Assembly: GCF_014270105.1 (NCBI RefSeq)
Contig: NZ_JACNMF010000003.1
Location: 558,001-622,000 of the forward strand
From: Hyunsoonleella aquatilis
GTDB taxonomy: Bacteria; Bacteroidota; Bacteroidia; Flavobacteriales; Flavobacteriaceae
DNA length: 64,000 nucleotides
Direction of reading: 5' to 3'
Every line of letters begins with the position of its first letter. Within the stretch, counting starts at the first letter, position 1. This document shows, piece after piece, positions 61,988 to 64,000 of this stretch. A program made the translations under genes and the position numbers. The notes under the pieces are model-generated. The model was given only the letters and a program-made list of their open reading frames with translations. It was not told where the DNA came from and ran no database searches.

Positions 61988-64000
61988 ATGAACACTGCCA
62001 TTTCTGAAGTAAACCCGAAAGAAAACATCATTATTAAAGGTGCGAAATTGCATAACCTCAAAAATATTGATGTGGTAATCCCTCGGAATAAATTAGTGGT
62101 TATCACAGGGTTATCGGGCTCAGGGAAGTCCAGTTTGGCCTTTGATACGCTTTACGCCGAAGGCCAAAGACGTTATGTAGAAAGCCTTTCCAGCTATGCG
62201 CGCCAGTTTTTAGGACGATTGAACAAGCCCAAGGTAGACTACATCAAAGGGATTGCTCCAGCCATTGCGATTGAGCAAAAGGTAAATTCTACCAATCCAC
62301 GCTCAACAGTTGGGACGACTACTGAAATCTATGATTATCTAAAATTATTGTTTGCCCGAATCGGAAAAACTTACTCCCCTATTTCTGGTAATGAGGTGAA
62401 AAAACATAGGGTTGGTGATGTTTTGAAGCACGTTAAATCCTTTTCGGAGGGTGAGAAACTTTTACTGCTCTCTCCTATTTATCTAGAAGAAGGACGTTCC
62501 ATGGAAGATAAGCTAAAGACTTTGCAACAGCAGGGCTATGCAAGGGTGAAGCTTGAAGATGCGGTGGTACGGATTGATGAAATCGATGCTATTTTTGAAA
62601 ACCAAACGGTTTTATTAGTGGTTGATAGGGTAATCACGAAAAACGAGGAAGATTTTTATAATCGGTTGGCTGATGCAATACAAACGGCTTTTTTTGAAGG
62701 CAAAGGGGAATGTATTGTTGAAAGTTTGAATGACAATAAAGCTGTTAAATTCAGCAATAAGTTTGAATTGGACGGTATAAGTTTTTTGGAACCGAACGTG
62801 CATTTATTCAGCTTCAATAATCCTTATGGTGCCTGCCCGAAATGTGAGGGCTACGGCGATATTATCGGGATTGATGAGGATTTAGTGATTCCGAACACAG
62901 GATTGTCTGTGTATGAAAGTGCCATATTTCCATGGCGAGGGGAAAGCATGAGCTGGTATAAAGACCAGTTGGTGAACAATTCGCATAAATTCGACTTTCC
63001 TATCCACAAACCTTATTTTGAATTGACGGAGGAACAAAAGGAACTGATTTGGACAGGAAACCAATATTTTGAAGGCCTGAACTCCTTTTTTGCTGAATTG
63101 GAATCTAAGGCGTATAAAATTCAAAACCGGGTAATGCTATCGCGCTATCGGGGCAAAACCAAATGCAAAGTCTGTAACGGCAAACGTTTAAGGCCAGAAG
63201 CGAAGTATGTCAAAATAAACGGGGTTACCGTTACGGATCTCGTGGAAATGCCAATAAAGAAACTGGTTCAATTTTTTAAGGAGCTAGAATTGAGCGACCA
63301 TGATACCAATATCGCAACACGCCTGTTGAAAGAAATCAATAATAGGCTATCCTATTTGTCTAATGTTGGGCTCGATTATTTAACCTTAAACCGAAAGTCC
63401 AATACCCTTTCCGGAGGCGAAAGTCAACGGATTAATTTGGCCACTTCACTAGGCAGTAGCTTGGTCGGCTCTATGTATATTTTAGATGAACCAAGTATTG
63501 GTCTGCACCCAAAGGACACCGAACGATTGATTTCAGTATTAGAATCTCTACGGGATTTAGGCAATACAGTAATCGTCGTAGAACACGATGAGGATATTAT
63601 GAAAATGGCCGACCACATTATCGATATCGGCCCCGAAGCTGGGACTTTTGGCGGACAGATTGTGGCCACGGGAACATACCAAGACATTTTGGCTTCGGAA
63701 TCGCTCACCGCAAAATACCTCAATGAAAATCTCAAAATTGAAGTGCCAAAAACCAGAAGAACCTCAAAATACCATGTGGATATTAAGGGGGCTCGTGAAA
63801 ACAACTTAAAAAATATAGATATTAGCTTTCCATTGGGAATGCTGACCGTTGTAACTGGAGTTTCCGGTAGTGGCAAAAGCACATTGGTCAAAAAGATTCT
63901 ATTTCCAGCGTTGCAAAAAGCACTAACGGATTTTGGAGACAAACCGGGTCAATTTTCAGCTTTAGACGGAAATTTCAGCAATATCAAACAGATTGAATTT
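61988..64000 (+). CDS. uvrA: excinuclease ABC subunit A UvrA (3' end outside window)
   Basis: Damage-recognition ATPase of nucleotide excision repair. Starts at ATG 61988; 671 codons are present and the frame is open to the last base, so about two thirds of the roughly 940-residue protein is seen. Walker A of ATPase 1: GLSGSGKSSLAF near 39; zinc-finger half CPKCEGYGD and CKVCNGKRL; ABC signature LSGGESQRINLA; Walker B MYILDEPSIGLH; ATPase 2 Walker A GVSGSGKSTL. No frameshift in the visible part. Confidence 0.96.
   Translation, partial: MNTAISEVNPKENIIIKGAKLHNLKNIDVVIPRNKLVVITGLSGSGKSSLAFDTLYAEGQRRYVESLSSYARQFLGRLNKPKVDYIKGIAPAIAIEQKVNSTNPRSTVGTTTEIYDYLKLLFARIGKTYSPISGNEVKKHRVGDVLKHVKSFSEGEKLLLLSPIYLEEGRSMEDKLKTLQQQGYARVKLEDAVVRIDEIDAIFENQTVLLVVDRVITKNEEDFYNRLADAIQTAFFEGKGECIVESLNDNKAVKFSNKFELDGISFLEPNVHLFSFNNPYGACPKCEGYGDIIGIDEDLVIPNTGLSVYESAIFPWRGESMSWYKDQLVNNSHKFDFPIHKPYFELTEEQKELIWTGNQYFEGLNSFFAELESKAYKIQNRVMLSRYRGKTKCKVCNGKRLRPEAKYVKINGVTVTDLVEMPIKKLVQFFKELELSDHDTNIATRLLKEINNRLSYLSNVGLDYLTLNRKSNTLSGGESQRINLATSLGSSLVGSMYILDEPSIGLHPKDTERLISVLESLRDLGNTVIVVEHDEDIMKMADHIIDIGPEAGTFGGQIVATGTYQDILASESLTAKYLNENLKIEVPKTRRTSKYHVDIKGARENNLKNIDISFPLGMLTVVTGVSGSGKSTLVKKILFPALQKALTDFGDKPGQFSALDGNFSNIKQIEF

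Noticed and set aside
63424-63942. 172-residue open frame antisense to uvrA
   Set aside because: uvrA continues in frame with all ATPase motifs on the plus strand, so this is a shadow.

Overview
The window is chromosomal DNA of a member of the Bacteroidota, almost certainly a marine-type Flavobacteriaceae. The signs are low GC, promoters of the TTG-spacer-TAnnTTTG type, the LpxC-FabZ fusion, the type IX secretion regulator PorX, an outer-membrane beta-barrel receptor with a carboxypeptidase-like N-terminal domain, and several small proteins known only from flavobacteria. I see no rRNA, tRNA, insertion sequence, integrase or CRISPR array.

Left flank, 1-21.9 kb: mostly core genes. A leftward lipid A operon runs lpxD, lpxC-fabZ, lpxA, efp, a second lpxD-like gene and sucD. 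Further left lie fabG and a large vWA-type membrane protein. To the right come an HD phosphohydrolase, porX, tsaE, a 46-residue secreted peptide gene that overlaps a membrane-protein gene, a TonB-family outer-membrane protein, alanine dehydrogenase, a small glycan pair (sugar transferase plus short CapD-like dehydratase), proline dehydrogenase and aroB.

Centre, 22-54 kb: a capsule or exopolysaccharide locus. The leftward arm encodes the export machine (wzc, wza) and a PglF/PglE-like pair for an amino-dideoxy sugar. A 734-bp AT-rich gap separates it from a rightward asparagine-synthase-like gene. Next come a lipoprotein with a pectate-lyase-like fold and an MBOAT/SGNH O-acylation pair, all leftward. 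The rightward arm, 35.8-52.9 kb, makes UDP-uronic acids (UDP-GlcA 4-epimerase, WbpP/TviC, Ugd, WbpO/TviB), then encodes a GT2, Wzx, Wzy, an acetyltransferase, three GT4 enzymes, two more asparagine-synthase-like amidotransferases and a PglC-like initiating transferase. Read together, the genes predict an acidic polymer rich in hexuronic acids, some carboxyls amidated by the three AsnB-like enzymes and some hydroxyls acylated, with a uronate-cleaving lyase supplied in cis.

Right flank, 53-64 kb: a FemAB/GNAT-like protein, an Lrp/AsnC regulator, an M14 peptidase with a repeated operator-like motif on its promoter, an XRE regulator with a palindrome on its own promoter, small envelope proteins, an MBL-fold hydrolase, a conserved 494-residue protein of unknown function, Bcp peroxiredoxin, an endonuclease III without the iron-sulfur cysteines, an ECF-type sigma factor with a strongly structured leader and a 48-residue downstream gene, and the first 671 codons of uvrA, cut by the window edge.
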